Translations under genes and position numbers: made by a program | Origin: Larix kaempferi | Lineage: Eukaryota; Streptophyta; Pinopsida; Pinales; Pinaceae | DNA: 64,000 nucleotides | Assembly (NCBI GenBank): GCA_027924585.1 | Contig: BSBM01000637.1 | Span: 620,001 to 684,000, forward strand | Reading direction: 5' to 3' | The notes under the pieces: generated by a model | The model's database searches: none | Seen by the model: the letters and a program-made list of their open reading frames with translations, nothing else | Told to the model about the DNA's origin: nothing | Part shown: piece by piece, positions 11,682 through 23,253 of the stretch | How positions within the stretch are numbered: the stretch's first letter is position 1 | Layout: every line of letters begins with the position of its first letter

Positions 11682-12094
11682 TTATGTATGGGCAAGATGC
11701 CAATCCAAAATGTAATTAGCCAATGAATCAGCTATACAATTGAATTCTCTCGTTATGTGTTGATATGTAATGAAATTAAATGATCATTCCAAGAGGCGTA
11801 CTCTCCGAAATAAACGAAGTAGTATAGGATCGCGAACTATGTAAACATGGTTAGATGAGAAACCACGAGTTGGGAGTCTAAAAAGACTGATATGGAGTCA
11901 ATTCCAAGTGAAGCAACCTCCGTCAAGAGACCAATAACTGCATGGTACTCCACGATATTGTTGGTTGCAGGACCTAAACAATTGGCTCCTGAAGAAATCA
12001 ACTCGCCAGTGGGGGAATAGATTACCCATGCTGCGAAAGCGAGATTCCGGGTATGTCGGCTTGCACCGTCGGCGAATCCGAAGTAGGCAGACAT
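11682..12094 (-). pseudogene. Archaeal-type RNase H (second RNase H) of element A
   Basis: A type I RNase H fold downstream of integrase, distinct from the RNase H fused to RT. Catalytic acids are visible in FADGAS, IVEY, LDSQLV and, after a frameshift near 11850, CIADSLAN. The C-terminal part also has a TGA within LLE*SFN. It aligns closely with the intact B copy at 35047-35472. The ATG is preceded by TGATGCGCAG, a possible splice acceptor also found at that place in B. Tat/Ogre elements are known to carry such an extra domain, usually next to the first RNase H. Confidence 0.82.
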
Positions 12095-12214
12095 CTGCGC
12101 ATCAAATCACGAGTCAAAGTAAGAGTGGATACATGAGGTCCACGCGCACACCAAAAAATGAGTAAAAGCAAACTAAGTACATTCTGTACAACAAGTAACC
12201 TGCGTAGGGAAACC

Positions 12215-13990
12215 TTACGCGTAGAAGCGTTTGAGGTATAGCCCATTGCGGGGCCGTGCCAATGGTGTACCATCGCAATCGATTAGTTCATAGGCTCCTT
12301 TCTCCAAGACACGTTTTACAACAAAGGGGCCATACCACATAGATTCAAGTTTTCCTTTTCCGAGCTTATCGTGCATTTGATCATATGTAAGTACGAGATC
12401 ACCTTCATTGAAGATTCGAGGTTGAACGGATTTGTCATATTGAGCTTTGACGCATTTTTTATGAGCTTCATTAGCTAAAGCAGCGTCGCGGCGGGTTTCA
12501 TCTAGGTTGGCTAGGTATAGAAATCGTTCCTCTTCGGAAGTGGTGTGGGGAAGTAGCTCTATGGCTATCTTAAGCGATGGAATTTCACATTCAATCAGCA
12601 AAATGGCTTCTAGGCCATACACCAGTTGGAATGGTGTAAACCCAGTAGCACTTTTCACTGAGGTTCGGTATGCCAATAGTGCTGAGAATAGAGCTGAGTG
12701 CCAGTTGGATTTCTGGGTACCCACAATACGCTGAATCATTCATTTCAGGACTTTGTTAATGGATTCAACTTGGCCATTAGCTTGTGGGTAATACAGGGTT
12801 TAGTTTTCATGGCGAAAACCCAGCTTGGCACTTAGTTCTTCGATCATATGGTTCCTGAAATGGGAGCCATGATCGGTCACGATGGATTGTGGGACACCAA
12901 ATCTAGCTATAATATGATTGAATATGAATTGCGTTGCTGTTTTGCCGTCCTCAGCATACATAGGCATCGCTTCAGCCCATTTTGTGAAATAGTCGACAGC
13001 TACTATGACATAGCTATGCCCCCCGGCTGAAGTGGGCTTACAGTGCATGAAATCTATGCCCCATTTGGAAAAAGGGCCGACGGCAATAACAGGATGGAGT
13101 GGAGCAGGGTGTGAGCGTGTTTTACTATGAAAGAATTGACATGGCGGACACTTCTTGACTGTTTCAATGCAGTCTTTGAAAATTGAGGGCCAGAAGTATC
13201 CTGCTCGCAGTATTTTCTGGGCCGTAGCCATCCTAGAGAGATGACCACCACATGCCCCAGCATGGCAGTCATTAAGAACGCGTTCCGCCTCATCTAAGGT
13301 CAAACAGCGTCGAAGAACGGTGTCGACACCACGTCGATAAAGAGTATCGTTGACTATGAGGTAGTATTTTGCGTGATGTCGGATGCGTCGTCGTTCATCG
13401 CGAGTGAGGTCGGGGCGGAAGCGTTGGGTTTGGAGATATAATAGAATATCCCCGTACCACGGATCATACGTGCTAATGAGAAACAACGATTCATCAAGAA
13501 GAGAATCAATGGGCTCGGATTGCTCGGTAGCATGGGGCAAGGTACAAATCAACTCTGCAAAGACCAAAGACTTCTTGGACTTGGCTTTGACAAATTCCAA
13601 GTCAAACTCCTGAAGGATGACGATCCAACGAGAATATTTTCCCCCAAGCACTTGACGTGTGAGGATATAATACATTGGATTGAAATCGGCTATAACAGTG
13701 GTCCAGCGGAGTAGAATGTAATGACGAAATCTCTGGATAGCAAATACTGTTGCCAGAGCCAGTTTTTCAACATGTGAATAACGAGTTTCGAAGTCGAGAA
13801 GACTCTTACTAAGATAGTATATCACATGTTCTATGTCGTTTGGGTCTTCCTGGACTAGCACCATACCGATAGTGGAAGTCGAAGCTGCGAGATAAAGAAT
13901 GTAGTCCTGTGTGTAATCGGGGGGTTGGATCACAGGATCTTTGGTTAAGGCTGCCTTTAGATTGTCAAAGGAGCGTTGGGCTTCATCATC
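12215..13990 (-). pseudogene. Element A RNase H and integrase (3' part of pol)
   Basis: RNase H occupies about 13600-13990 (YHxLxA-type YLAASTSTIG, ETRYSHVEKLALATV); an expected catalytic Asp appears replaced in AAST. The integrase zinc-binding segment is near 13300-13150 (CHAGACGGHL ... CPPCQ). The catalytic core has WGIDFM, IVTDHGSHF and YPQANGQVES, supplying the D, D and E residues. The C-terminal domain ends with GKLESMWYGPFVV and stops at 12215. Stops interrupt the core just before the YPQANG motif and after NKVLK (about 12738-12800). Confidence 0.93.
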
Positions 13991-14703
13991 CTAGATAAAG
14001 GGAACGTTCTTCTTGAGAAGCCTCATGTAGCCTTTTGTTATCTCGGAAAGATTGCAGATAAAACGGCGTAGAAATTTTGCATGCCCTTGCAAACATTGAA
14101 GTTCTGGAATGTTGGTGGATGAAGGCAGGGCTAAGATAGCTTCTACCTTCGCAAGATCTAATCGTATCCCGCTTTTGGAGACTATGAAGCCCAACAGTTT
14201 TCCAGATTCTACACAAAAGACGCACTTATGCGGGTTCAAACGTATATTGTAGCGACGACACCTTTCGAAAATGGCACTTAAGTGGTCTGGATGGTCTTCC
14301 CGGGTCCGAGAGTGAGTGGGAAGATCATCAAGATATGGTTCTACAATATGTTTGATGTCGTGAAATGCGTATGACATCGCCTGTTGGAAAGTTGGCCCGG
14401 CATTTTTAAGGCCAAAAGGTAACTTTCGATATGCAAAAATCCCCCAAGGGCAGATAAAGGCCGTTTTGTGCTGGTCGGCTAGGAGGATATCGATCTGATT
14501 ATAGCCAAAAAACATCCATAAATGAAAAGATGACACTCCTGGCACAGTTATCGATGATCTGGTCGATGAACGGAGTTGGGTAGTTGTCTTTTGGACAAGC
14601 CTTGTTCAAGTCGCGGTAATCGACACAGACTCTAATCGTTCCTTGTTTCTTGGCTACGGGAACGATGTTGGATACCCATTCTGTCAATGGGACAGGATAG
14701 ATA
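13991..14703 (-). pseudogene. Element A reverse transcriptase, palm/thumb part
   Basis: Contains GTIRVCVDYRDLNKACP, FSFMD, PFGLKNAGPTFQ, the catalytic YLDD (VEPYLDDLPTHS) and LGFIVSKSGIRLD. A frameshift breaks it right after FSFMD near 14510 and a stop ends the segment at 13991. Its 5' continuation is at 22470, where the other side of insert D completes the codon series ...KLLRASFI/YPVPLTEW. Confidence 0.93.
14699..14703. repeat. Target-site duplication AGATA, left copy (element D)
   Basis: AGATA abuts the TGTTAAAATTC end of D and recurs at 22470-22474. Deleting D and one copy restores the RT frame of element A. Confidence 0.96.
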
Positions 14704-15307
14704 TGTTAAAATTCAATATGCTAAGACAGAAAATAGCAGCATTACATTCCATTTCACAATAATAGCATATACAGGATCACTGAAGAAACAACAAGCATAG
14801 CATAAACACAAGAGACAGAGATTTATCCTGGGAAATCCTCATGGGGTAGAAAACCCAGCAAAGCTTCCTCAATATAGATGACCAGCAATATACAAAGATG
14901 CAAACCCTGAGCATAAGCTCCTTCTTCTCCATAGCAGACCTCTCCTCCACAAGTGCGCCTTTCTCAAGTGAGTGAGTGTATCAAATGAGGAACACACCTC
15001 CTCTATTTATACACTACACTGACATGTATTTTACATAGGTACACGTAGGCTCGTATTTAACCAATGGGTTAAATACCCCACTACAACTGACTGGGCCGAC
15101 CCCTCTAGGGTGGTCTAATAACCCTTTGACCCACATAACACATAAAGGGCCGACCTCCACTAGGGAAGTCTAATAACCCAAGTTACCACATTCTGACGGA
15201 GGAATAAACATCTCTGGATATACAATAAGATCTTTACGGAGGAATGAAACATCTCCGGAATAATAAAGTACAATTATAATATTCTTTGAAGTTACAATAT
15301 CTCAACA
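14704..15307 (-). repeat. 3' LTR of element D (604 bp)
   Basis: Plus-strand ends are TGTTAAAATTC and ATCTCAACA. It is a near-perfect direct repeat of 21866-22469 and contains a minus-strand TATAAATAG at 15003-15011. Confidence 0.98.
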
Positions 15308-15316
15308 CTCCCCCTT
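15308..15316 (-). other. Polypurine tract of element D
   Basis: The minus strand reads AAGGGGGAG directly before the LTR start TGTTGAGAT. Confidence 0.9.
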
Positions 15317-15447
15317 AACGAGAAGGATATTATAACAGCATCTGCACGAGCAAGGAGTCATCAACATCATATATGATACATCTATAAATCACTGGAAGCT
15401 TTCTCAACATCATCATCATCAGTAACTTGACTAGTTACTGGAACATC

Positions 15448-15870
15448 AACATCGTCATCAGCACGATTATCAGCATCGTCATCACACGATCATCAGCATC
15501 GTCATCACACAATCATCAACATCGTCATCGCACGATCATCAGCATCGTCATCACACGATCATCAGCATCGTCGTCGCACGATCATCAGCATCGTCATCAC
15601 ACGATCATCAGCATCGTCATCGCACGATCATCAGCATCGTCATCACATGATCATCAGCATCGTCATCGCACGATCATCAGCATCGTCATCACACGATCAT
15701 CAGCATCATCATCGCACGATCATCATCATCGTCATCACACAATCATCAGCATCGTCATCGCACGATCATCAGCATCGTCATCACACGATCATCAGCATCG
15801 TCATTGCACGATCATCAGCATCGTCATCACACGATCATCAGCATCGTCATCGCATGATCATCAGCATCGC
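15448..15870. repeat. 23-bp tandem array in D (about 18 copies)
   Basis: The unit is close to ATCATCAGCATCGTCATCRCACG, with little variation beyond CGC/CAC. It is the first of four adjoining arrays downstream of D pol. Long frames read through it on both strands only because stop codons are absent from the unit. Confidence 0.95.
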
Positions 15871-15902
15871 CAAGGAATGATGGAAACCAGTCATGTACCT
15901 TT

Positions 15903-16500
15903 TGAACCAAAGTCCAGGGACGATCCAGTCCTATCATTATCGAAGACATACGTCTACGGCTCTTCTTTCGGACTGAGGTCCAGGAATGATCCAATCCCTT
16001 CATTATCGAAGACATACGTCTACTACTCTTCTTTCGGACTGAAGTCCAGGAATGATCCAATCCCTTCTTTCTCGAAGACATATGTCTACGGCTCTTATTT
16101 CGGACTGAAGTCCAGGAATGATCCCAATCCCTTCATTCTCGAAGACATACGTCTACGGCTCTTCTTTCGGACTGAAGTCCAGGAATGATCCAATCCCTTC
16201 ATTCTCGAAGACATACGTCTATGGCTCTTCTTTCGGACTGAGGTCCAGGAATGATCCAATATCTTCATTATCGAAGACATACGTCTACGGCTCTTCTTTC
16301 GGACTGAAGTCCAGGAATGATCCCAATCCCTTCATTCTCGAAGACATACGTCTACGGCTCTTCTTTCGGACTGAAGTCCAGGAATGATCCCAATCCCTTC
16401 ATTATCAAAGACATACGTCTACGGCTCTTCTTTCGGACTGAAGTCCAGGAATGATCCAATCCCTTCATTCTCGAAGACCTCACGTCTACGGCTCTCTTTA
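15903..16500. repeat. 66/67-bp tandem array in D (about 9 copies)
   Basis: Units begin GGACTGAAGTCCAGGAATGA and end CTCTTCTTTC, spaced 66 or 67 bp (16036, 16102, 16169, and so on). The unit is related to the next, 87-bp array, which looks like the same unit with an insertion of about 20 bp. Confidence 0.95.
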
Positions 16501-17060
16501 GGACTGAAAGTCCAGGGATGATCCAATCCCCTCAACTGTCTACTAAGGACTTCATTCTCAGAGACCTCACGTCTACGGCTCTCTTTAGGACTGAAAGTCC
16601 AGGGATGATCCAATCCCCTCAACTGTCCACTAAGGAATTCATTCTCGGAGACCTCACGTCTACGGCTCTCTTTAGGACTGAAAGTCCAGGGATGATCCAA
16701 TCCCCTCAACTGTCCACTAAGGACTTCATTCTCGGAGACCTCATGTCTACGGCTCTTCTTTAGGACTGAAAGTCCAGGGATGATCCAATCCCCTCAACTG
16801 TCCACTAAGGACTTCATTCTCGGAGACCTCACGTCTACGGCTCTCTTTAGGACTGAAAGTCCAGGGATGATCCAATCCCCTCAACTGTCCACTAAGGACT
16901 TCATTCTCGGAGACCTCACGTCTACGGCTCTCTTTAGGACTGAAAGTCCAAGGATGATCCAATCCCCTCAACTATCCACTAAGGACTTCATTCTCGGAGA
17001 CCTCACGTCTACGGCTCTCTTTAGGACTGAAAGTCCAGGGATGATCCAATCCCTTCACAT
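16501..17060. repeat. 87-bp tandem array in D (about 7 copies)
   Basis: GGACTGAAAGTCC starts at 16501, 16588, 16675, 16763, 16850, 16937 and 17024. It differs from the 66-bp unit by an added CTCAACTGTCCACTAAGGA segment. Confidence 0.95.
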
Positions 17061-17082
17061 GTTCATCAAGAACATGTATCCT

Positions 17083-17418
17083 CATCATTATAACATGTAT
17101 CACCACAACATGTATCATCAACATCAAAACATGTATAACCACAACATGTATCATCATCATCAAGACATGTGTAACCACAACATGTAGCATCAACATCAAA
17201 ACATGTATAACCACAACATGTATCATCATCATCAAAACATGTATAACCACAGCATGTATCATCATCATAAAAACATGTATAACCACAGCATGTATCATCA
17301 ACATTAAAACATGTATAACCACAACATGTATCACCATCATCAAAACATGTATAACCACAACATGTATCATCATCATCAAAACATGTATAACCACAACATG
17401 TATCATCATCATCAAAAG
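17083..17418. repeat. 36-bp tandem array in D (about 9 copies)
   Basis: The unit is built from AACATGTATAACCAC followed by AACATGTATCATCATCATCA, so it also contains a half-period ACATGTAT motif. Confidence 0.93.
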
Positions 17419-17600
17419 CATGTATACATCTAATCATCAAAAGCATCCAACATCAAAAGCATGTATACATCTATCATCAAAAGTATGTATACATCTAATC
17501 ATCAAAAGCATCCAACATCAAAAGCATGTATACATCTAATCATCATCAAAAGTATCTAGCATGTATACATATATCATCAAAAGTATGTATACATCTAATC
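17419..17600. repeat. Degenerate CATCAAAAGCATGTATACATCTA repeats in D
   Basis: Irregular copies of ATCAAAAGCATGTATACATC follow the 36-bp array and share its CATGTATA core. Confidence 0.85.
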
Positions 17601-17702
17601 ATAAGAATATAAGAGTCCTAAATCTAAATAATTCTAGGTAACTAAGTGCAGTAAATAGGTAACCTCATCATTGATGAGATAGACTTGATATCGGATACTG
17701 CG

Positions 17703-18720
17703 CTACTCCCCCTTTCGAGGAGGGTCCTTCTGAACTACACCAAGCTTGTCTCGGAAGTGTTCAAGCTTTACTCGAGACAGAGGTTTAGTCGAGATATCAG
17801 CAATCTGATCCTCAGTGCTTATATATATACAAGCTTGATAGCTCCTCTTTGCACCATATCTTGTATATAGAAGTACCGGATCTCTATGTGTTTTGACTTA
17901 TCATGGAACACAGGATTTTCAGTCATCTTAATGCAGCTGTGATTGTCACACATAATCACAGTGGGATCCATTTCTAAGTCAAACACTCCACATAAAATCT
18001 TCTGAAGCCATACTGCTTCACAGCTGGCATAGTAGACAGCCATATAATCTGCTTCAGCAGTACTGACAGCCACACTAGATTGTTTCTTGCTGAACCATGA
18101 GATCATGGTAGATTCAAGACTATAACATCCACCTGATGTACTCTTTCTGTCTGAGACACTTCCTGCCCAATCAGAATTTGAGTAACCATGTAAACGGAGT
18201 TCATGACCTCTAAGATAATATAGACCAAAAATCTAAAGTACCTTTTAGGTACCTCACTACATGCTTTGTAGCTATTAAGTGAACCTTTCTAGGTTCTACT
18301 AGATACTGACTTAGGGTATTTACACCAAAGCATATATCTGGCCTAGTATGACCCAATGAATTGTCTATATAGAGTTGGGTCCACTAAATACGATGAGTCA
18401 TTAACTAATAACTTCAAGTTGGAGTCCATGGGAGTGGCCATGGCTTTATACTCCAACATATCAAATCTTTTTAGAAACTTCACAGCATACTTACCTTGAT
18501 TTAAAAGATTCCTTTTGGATCTTGCCATACTTCTAAGAAGTAGTGCATTAATCCGAGATCTTTCATTTTCATTTCTGCAGCCATTTTCATGACCTGTTTC
18601 TCATTCTTTGTCAGAAAGAGATCATCGTCATGCAATAATGGTATGATAGGTTCATCATCCACAACCTCAAGGTTTAGGAATAGCTTTACTTTTGGTAAGG
18701 CCCAAACTTTGTCATGAAGC
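17703..18720 (-). pseudogene. Element D copia RT-RNase H relic
   Basis: The C-terminal part of a copia polyprotein. RNase H is clear in MISWFSKKQSSVAVSTAEAD, SCEAVWLQKIL and CDNHSCIKM; the end (STEDQIADISTKPLSRVK, stop at 17703) is in another frame. Upstream are NQGKYAVKFLKRFDM and a degraded catalytic region where the usual YVDD reads LHDDD. There are several frameshifts. The order matches element E pol (58119-59363). Confidence 0.9.
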
Positions 18721-20414
18721 TATCAATTTACCATTATTCACACTCTGCATTGAGTGATCTTCTGCATATCTATCTGTGCCATCTCTCGTCAGATGAGTCT
18801 ACTAATATGAGCCTCAAAATCAATTGAACTCTGTGGTGAGTTCCTTCTTGCATCCATGTCATATGTGTATAGAAGCCATATTCAACCTTGTAGCAAAGGT
18901 TGAGATCCACATCACCCATGATGATCATTAAGCTCATCAATTGACTACCGATCCTGGGTACCCATATAGAACCTGATTCACACTTCTTCTTTAATTACAT
19001 CATTAAGAGAATGGTCTTATCTAGTCCCTTGGAGCAAAACATCTCATCATGATTCTCTTCCTCTTTCTAAGATAATCTCTTAACCACAAGCTTTCTATAG
19101 TGTGTTTGATTTGTAAATCCTTTTGTTGAACATCCATCACTTGTTCATCATTCATCATGATTTTTCCTACAAATCAAAATTAAGTACAGGATTAGTAATA
19201 CTTCATAATCATCAAATCATATTGACATAATAACCTATTATGGATACAGATATCATTTACATAGTTATGCAACTAATTTGACCAATACTTTGGCACAACA
19301 CTTTCCCATATCTTGTATGCATACAGTGGCTATCTAGATGCCTTCCATCTCTACCAGAACATACTATCGAGAGTGTGCACAGCTCTCGGCATGTCAGCAA
19401 AGAGGTTTCATTCTAGACAAGCAACAATGGACTGTTTGTCCAACTTACCAATCATATGCACATTAGTAGTATACTATTCAATGCTCTATGAATGTTTATA
19501 CTCAGCATTATATATATTCTAGGAATACAAATATGCATACAACCTATTACAGGCAATATCATTACTATTTCAAATAACAACTCAAATACTTATCTTTTAT
19601 GTTTGTGTGGTTGCCTCCCGCTTGATCTTCTGTATGACTTTTGAACTTCTATTCATTCTGTACCACTGTGCATGCTCAAGAGTCATCCTCATGATCTCAT
19701 GCACAAACATACACTCATTAGTATATTCTAAATGCTATCAGAACATTATAGTACTAAATAATCTTGAAAATGTATAGTCATGATTATAGTTAATAAACAT
19801 TAGTATTCAAGATTTCAGGGAAGTCTTCTTTTACTCATGCATATCATCAATCAAGATATAATATGCATAATCCCTTGATTATTAACTTTATGAATAAGCA
19901 TAACCAATCATTCCAAGTATACTTATATAAGGGATCCTAACACAAGGTAAGATTCATGGGAAACATACCTGGATTAGTATACCTACTTGGTTATGTACAA
20001 CACACCTAAACAATCTCTTCAATGATTTAGAGATCCTGAGCTAGAACCTGCATGTCTCATAGGTTAAGCATAATATAACAAAGTCATACATACCTCGTAA
20101 GTAGAACAAAGATTATGGATGAGTCTTTGTCTTCATGTTTTCATGGTCATGGAACCTGATTTGTCTTTTGTGATGTACCTGTATCTTGTTAGCAGACAAC
20201 ACCAACCTCACACAACATCATAATGGATTAGTACAATCATAAGCGTCAACACCCTAACCAAGAATATCTTCTATCATGCATTCATAATTTTGTTAAGGTT
20301 ATACGACAAATCTAAAATCAAAATTGTACTAACTGTAATAACCTGAAGACAAACATACCATAAACTTAATCATGGACAAATATCGAAACATACCTCGATG
20401 AGTCATACCTGTCG
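18721..20414. other. Element D internal spacer in place of gag-protease-integrase-RT
   Basis: I see no retrotransposon protein signature on either strand here. It occupies the place of most of the polyprotein, so D appears deleted or replaced in this part. Confidence 0.6.
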
Positions 20415-20530
20415 AGATCGCTTGTATTCTTCTTATGTAAGGCCTTATCCTCATCTCCCTCTGAGCCAGGAACTTCTTCACTTATGCAGGTGACCAATCC
20501 ATCTTCTTCTAGGATTAACCCAATCCACTG
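20415..20530 (-). pseudogene. Element D gag stub
   Basis: The minus strand encodes TCISEEVPGSEGDEDKALHKKN, matching the start of element E gag (YISEEVPVPEGEEAKALHKKN). Nothing further of gag follows. Confidence 0.7.
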
Positions 20531-20710
20531 GACCTGGAGCTGGATATGGGTTTGTCAGAGAAACCCAAAAAATTCAAACTTTGAATTTCAAACTTCCGAA
20601 AGGATAGAAATATGCGCCTTGACAAGCTGATCAAACTGGTATATTTAGAATTTGAAAACTGCAAAGTTTTACTCCTCAATTTTGCCTTTGAAACTTTTGG
20701 ATTCACTGGG

Positions 20711-21005
20711 CGTGACCCTGAACTGGGGTTTGATGAAGCCCACTCTTTTTCCCCATCAAAAGGTTTGATCCAAATCTCTAAGCTTCTATTTTTCTGAGGA
20801 GCTTCCAGCCGTGGTCACAGATTTCAAAAATTCCCATTTTTACAGAAGCCCTAATTTTCCACTTTTCTGATCAAAGTCCCGAACTAGGGTCTAATCAAGC
20901 CCGGCCTTCTGCCCAACCAAAAATTCTGATCTTGGTCTCTAAATTTCTATTTTGATGAGTAGCATCCAGCCGTGGTCTCCGATTACAAAAATTCCAACTT
21001 TCTTC
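20711..21005. repeat. Diverged tandem duplication in the D leader (about 165 bp x2)
   Basis: CCTGAACTGGGGT...CCAGCCGTGGTC... at 20711 recurs in altered form from about 20878. Element E has a single copy of the same segment near 62385. Confidence 0.75.
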
Positions 21006-21118
21006 AAAGCCCTAAATTCCGGAAGCCATGAATGAAGGTACCAAAAAATAATTCTGTTTTGACAGAAATATGTACTTGATTGTTTCTGGTGTAACTCCGA
21101 AATTTTTGATCCATAGGG

Positions 21119-21520
21119 TCTGAAAAAGTTTTCTGAGATAGCCTGACCTGTTAAATTTCCATCCTGACAGGTCTGACCTCAATTGGATGTTCTGAGAGAG
21201 AGTTATGCCAAATGTCGCAACGTGACCTGTTTTGGGAAAATACAGGAGAGCGAACTTGTACGGCGTGCCACGTGTCACTGTTTGACCTTCGGCCTCTGAA
21301 AAAGTTTTTTGAGATAGCTAGACCTGTTATATTTCCATCCTGACAGGTCTGACCTCAATTGGATTCTCTGAGAGAGAGTTATGCCAAGTGTCGCAACGTG
21401 ACCTGTTTATGGGATAATACAGGAGAGCGAACTTGTACAGAGTGCCACGTGTCACTGGTTCAACTTCGGCCTCTGAAAACGTTTTCTGAGATAGTAAAGT
21501 CTGTGTACTACCTGTCACTT
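21119..21520. repeat. 176-bp tandem repeat in the D leader (about 2.3 copies)
   Basis: TCTGAAAAAGTTTTCTGAGA starts units at 21119, 21294 and 21472, each running through CAACGTGACCTGTTT and GCCACGTGTCACTG. The first two are nearly identical, so the duplication is recent. Confidence 0.9.
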
Positions 21521-21853
21521 TTCACGAAATTTCATTTGGAGCTTCCTATCCCAAGTTATGACCTTTTTCCCAAGGTCACCTGCTTTTGACTCAGATCTGG
21601 AAGAGGCAGAAACCCTCTATTGTACAGATCATAAATCACAAAGTACAACGAATTAGAGGTTGTCCTTTGGACACAAGGTACCTGGCGATTTTAGCTTCGT
21701 CCTGTAACAATTTCATATCCGAAAACTTCGCCAAAACAGATTTATAGCGAAAGTGCTACGATGACTGGTTTTTGCTATGTAAAACCCTAACCTTCAAATT
21801 GTCGTAAGTAAAGCAAGTGTCTTTAGTGCCATACCTTGTTTTCCTTCAGGTTA

Positions 21854-21865
21854 GCTCTGATACCA
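21854..21865 (-). other. Primer-binding site of element D
   Basis: The minus strand reads TGGTATCAGAGC directly after the 5' LTR, the standard copia site complementary to initiator-Met tRNA. Confidence 0.95.
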
Positions 21866-22469
21866 TGTTAAAATTCAATATGCTAAGACAGAAAATAGCA
21901 TCATTACATTCCATTTCACAATAATAGCATATACAGGATCACTGAAGAAACAACAAGCATAGCATAAACACAAGAGACAGAGATTTATCCTGGGAAATCC
22001 TCATGGGGTAGAAAACCCAGCAAAGCTTCCTCAATATAGATGACCAGCAATATACAAAGATGCAAACCCTGAGCATAAGCTCCTTCTTCTCCATAGCAGA
22101 CCTCTCCTCCACAAGTGCGCCTTTCTCAAGTGAGTGAGTGTATCAAATGAGGAACACACCTCCTCTATTTATACACTACACTGACATGTATTTTACATAG
22201 GTACACGTAGGCTCGTATTTAACCAATGGGTTAAATACCCCACTACAACTGACTGGGCCGACCCCTCTAGGGTGGTCTAATAACCCTTTGACCCACATAA
22301 CACATAAAGGGCCGACCTCCACTAGGGAAGTCTAATAACCCAAGTTACCACATTCTGACGGAGGAATAAACATCTCTGGATATACAATAAGATCTTTACG
22401 GAGGAATGAAACATCTCCGGAATAATAAAGTACAATTATAATATTCTTTGAAGTTACAATATCTCAACA
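21866..22469 (-). repeat. 5' LTR of element D (604 bp)
   Basis: It pairs with 14704-15307. The promoter TATA box reads TATAAATAG on the minus strand at 22165-22173. Confidence 0.98.
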
Positions 22470-23253
22470 AGATAAAACTAGCACGCAAAAGTTTTTCAAC
22501 TTCTGCTTTGATAGCGGCTGCCTTACGAGGATGGACGGGCCAAAGTTTCTGCCGAATAGGTCGGGTGCCAGGGAATGTTGGAATTTCGTGGACCACAATC
22601 GAGGGGTCAATTCCTGGCATTTCTTCATAACTCCAAGCAAAAACATCGCGGAAAGTTTTGAAGTAGGCGCTATAGAACTCCATTTCGAGGGGAGTACAAG
22701 TTTTGCCGATATGTACGTTTTCCACGATACCAGGCTTCACTGAAATATCGATGGGAGTGGTTGCCATAAGATTAGCCAAGTTTCCTTCGGAAAATACCTT
22801 GTCGAGGGAAGTGGGGAACTTGGTTTGAACCATCCCAAGTGAAGAACTGGGTTTTGTATTAGGCTCAAGTGGCTGAATGGTGGGGAATGAAGATCGATGA
22901 TGAAAATCTCCCCATGGTGGCTCATCACCGCACATAACCTCCATGATTGATTCGTCAGTGGGAAAAATCAAATTGAGAGGATCGAAAAGTGGTGGGTATG
23001 GATGAGTCTCAGCCGAGAGTTGTGCCAAGGAATGATGAGTAGAACAGTCGACCCAGTCGGTGGCTGATTGGATCGCTTTATATGCTACGAGGTTTCTGTT
23101 CAGAGGCATAGAGTTGCCGTAGTCTTCAATCTGAGAGGGACTCGGAATCACCCATGAATCATTGGAAGGGGTGACATTCGATGAAATCATGTTGATTGGT
23201 TGAACATGGGTTCCCAGCTCTGGAAAAACTCCAATAAGGGATGAATCCTTCAT
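22470..23253 (-). pseudogene. Element A RT N-terminal part and protease-RT linker
   Basis: A linker followed by FRDVFAWSYEEMPGIDPSI and PIRQKLWPVHPRKAAAIK, the usual N-terminus of gypsy RT in this lineage. It is in a different frame from the protease, overlapping it by four bases at 23250-23253. The frame runs to base 22470 and continues beyond insert D at 14703. Confidence 0.9.

Larger units (their letters stand above)
14704..22469 (-). mobile_element. Element D: young non-autonomous Ty1/copia-type retrotransposon
   Basis: LTRs of 604 bp at both ends, a perfect initiator-Met tRNA primer site (21854-21865), a polypurine tract (15308-15316) and a 5-bp duplication define it. Internally it keeps only a gag stub and a decayed RT-RNase H; protease and integrase are missing. 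About 2.2 kb of tandem repeats fill the space between the pol end and the polypurine tract. The two LTRs differ, as far as I can see, at a single base (14739 versus 21901), so insertion was recent although the coding part was already defective. The leader is related to that of element E. Confidence 0.96.

Noticed and set aside
12094-12230. Intron fusing A integrase to the second RNase H through GC|GTAAGG
   Set aside because: Joining that donor to the AG before the ATG gives the wrong phase, and B lacks the donor.
11837-12273. Host RNase H gene independent of the retrotransposon
   Set aside because: The same module follows integrase in both A and B, so it belongs to the element.
15427-16188. 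Long Ser/His-rich open frame across the D repeats
   Set aside because: It exists only because the 23-bp and 66-bp units lack stops; frames are open on both strands and no family is recognisable.
15448-17060. CRISPR-like array of regular repeats
   Set aside because: There are no unique spacers between repeats, the units are head-to-tail, and the context is a plant retrotransposon.
16419-17446. Several repetitive open frames on both strands of the 87-bp and 36-bp arrays
   Set aside because: The 87- and 36-bp periods are multiples of three, so any stop-free frame repeats; these are products of the arrays, not genes.
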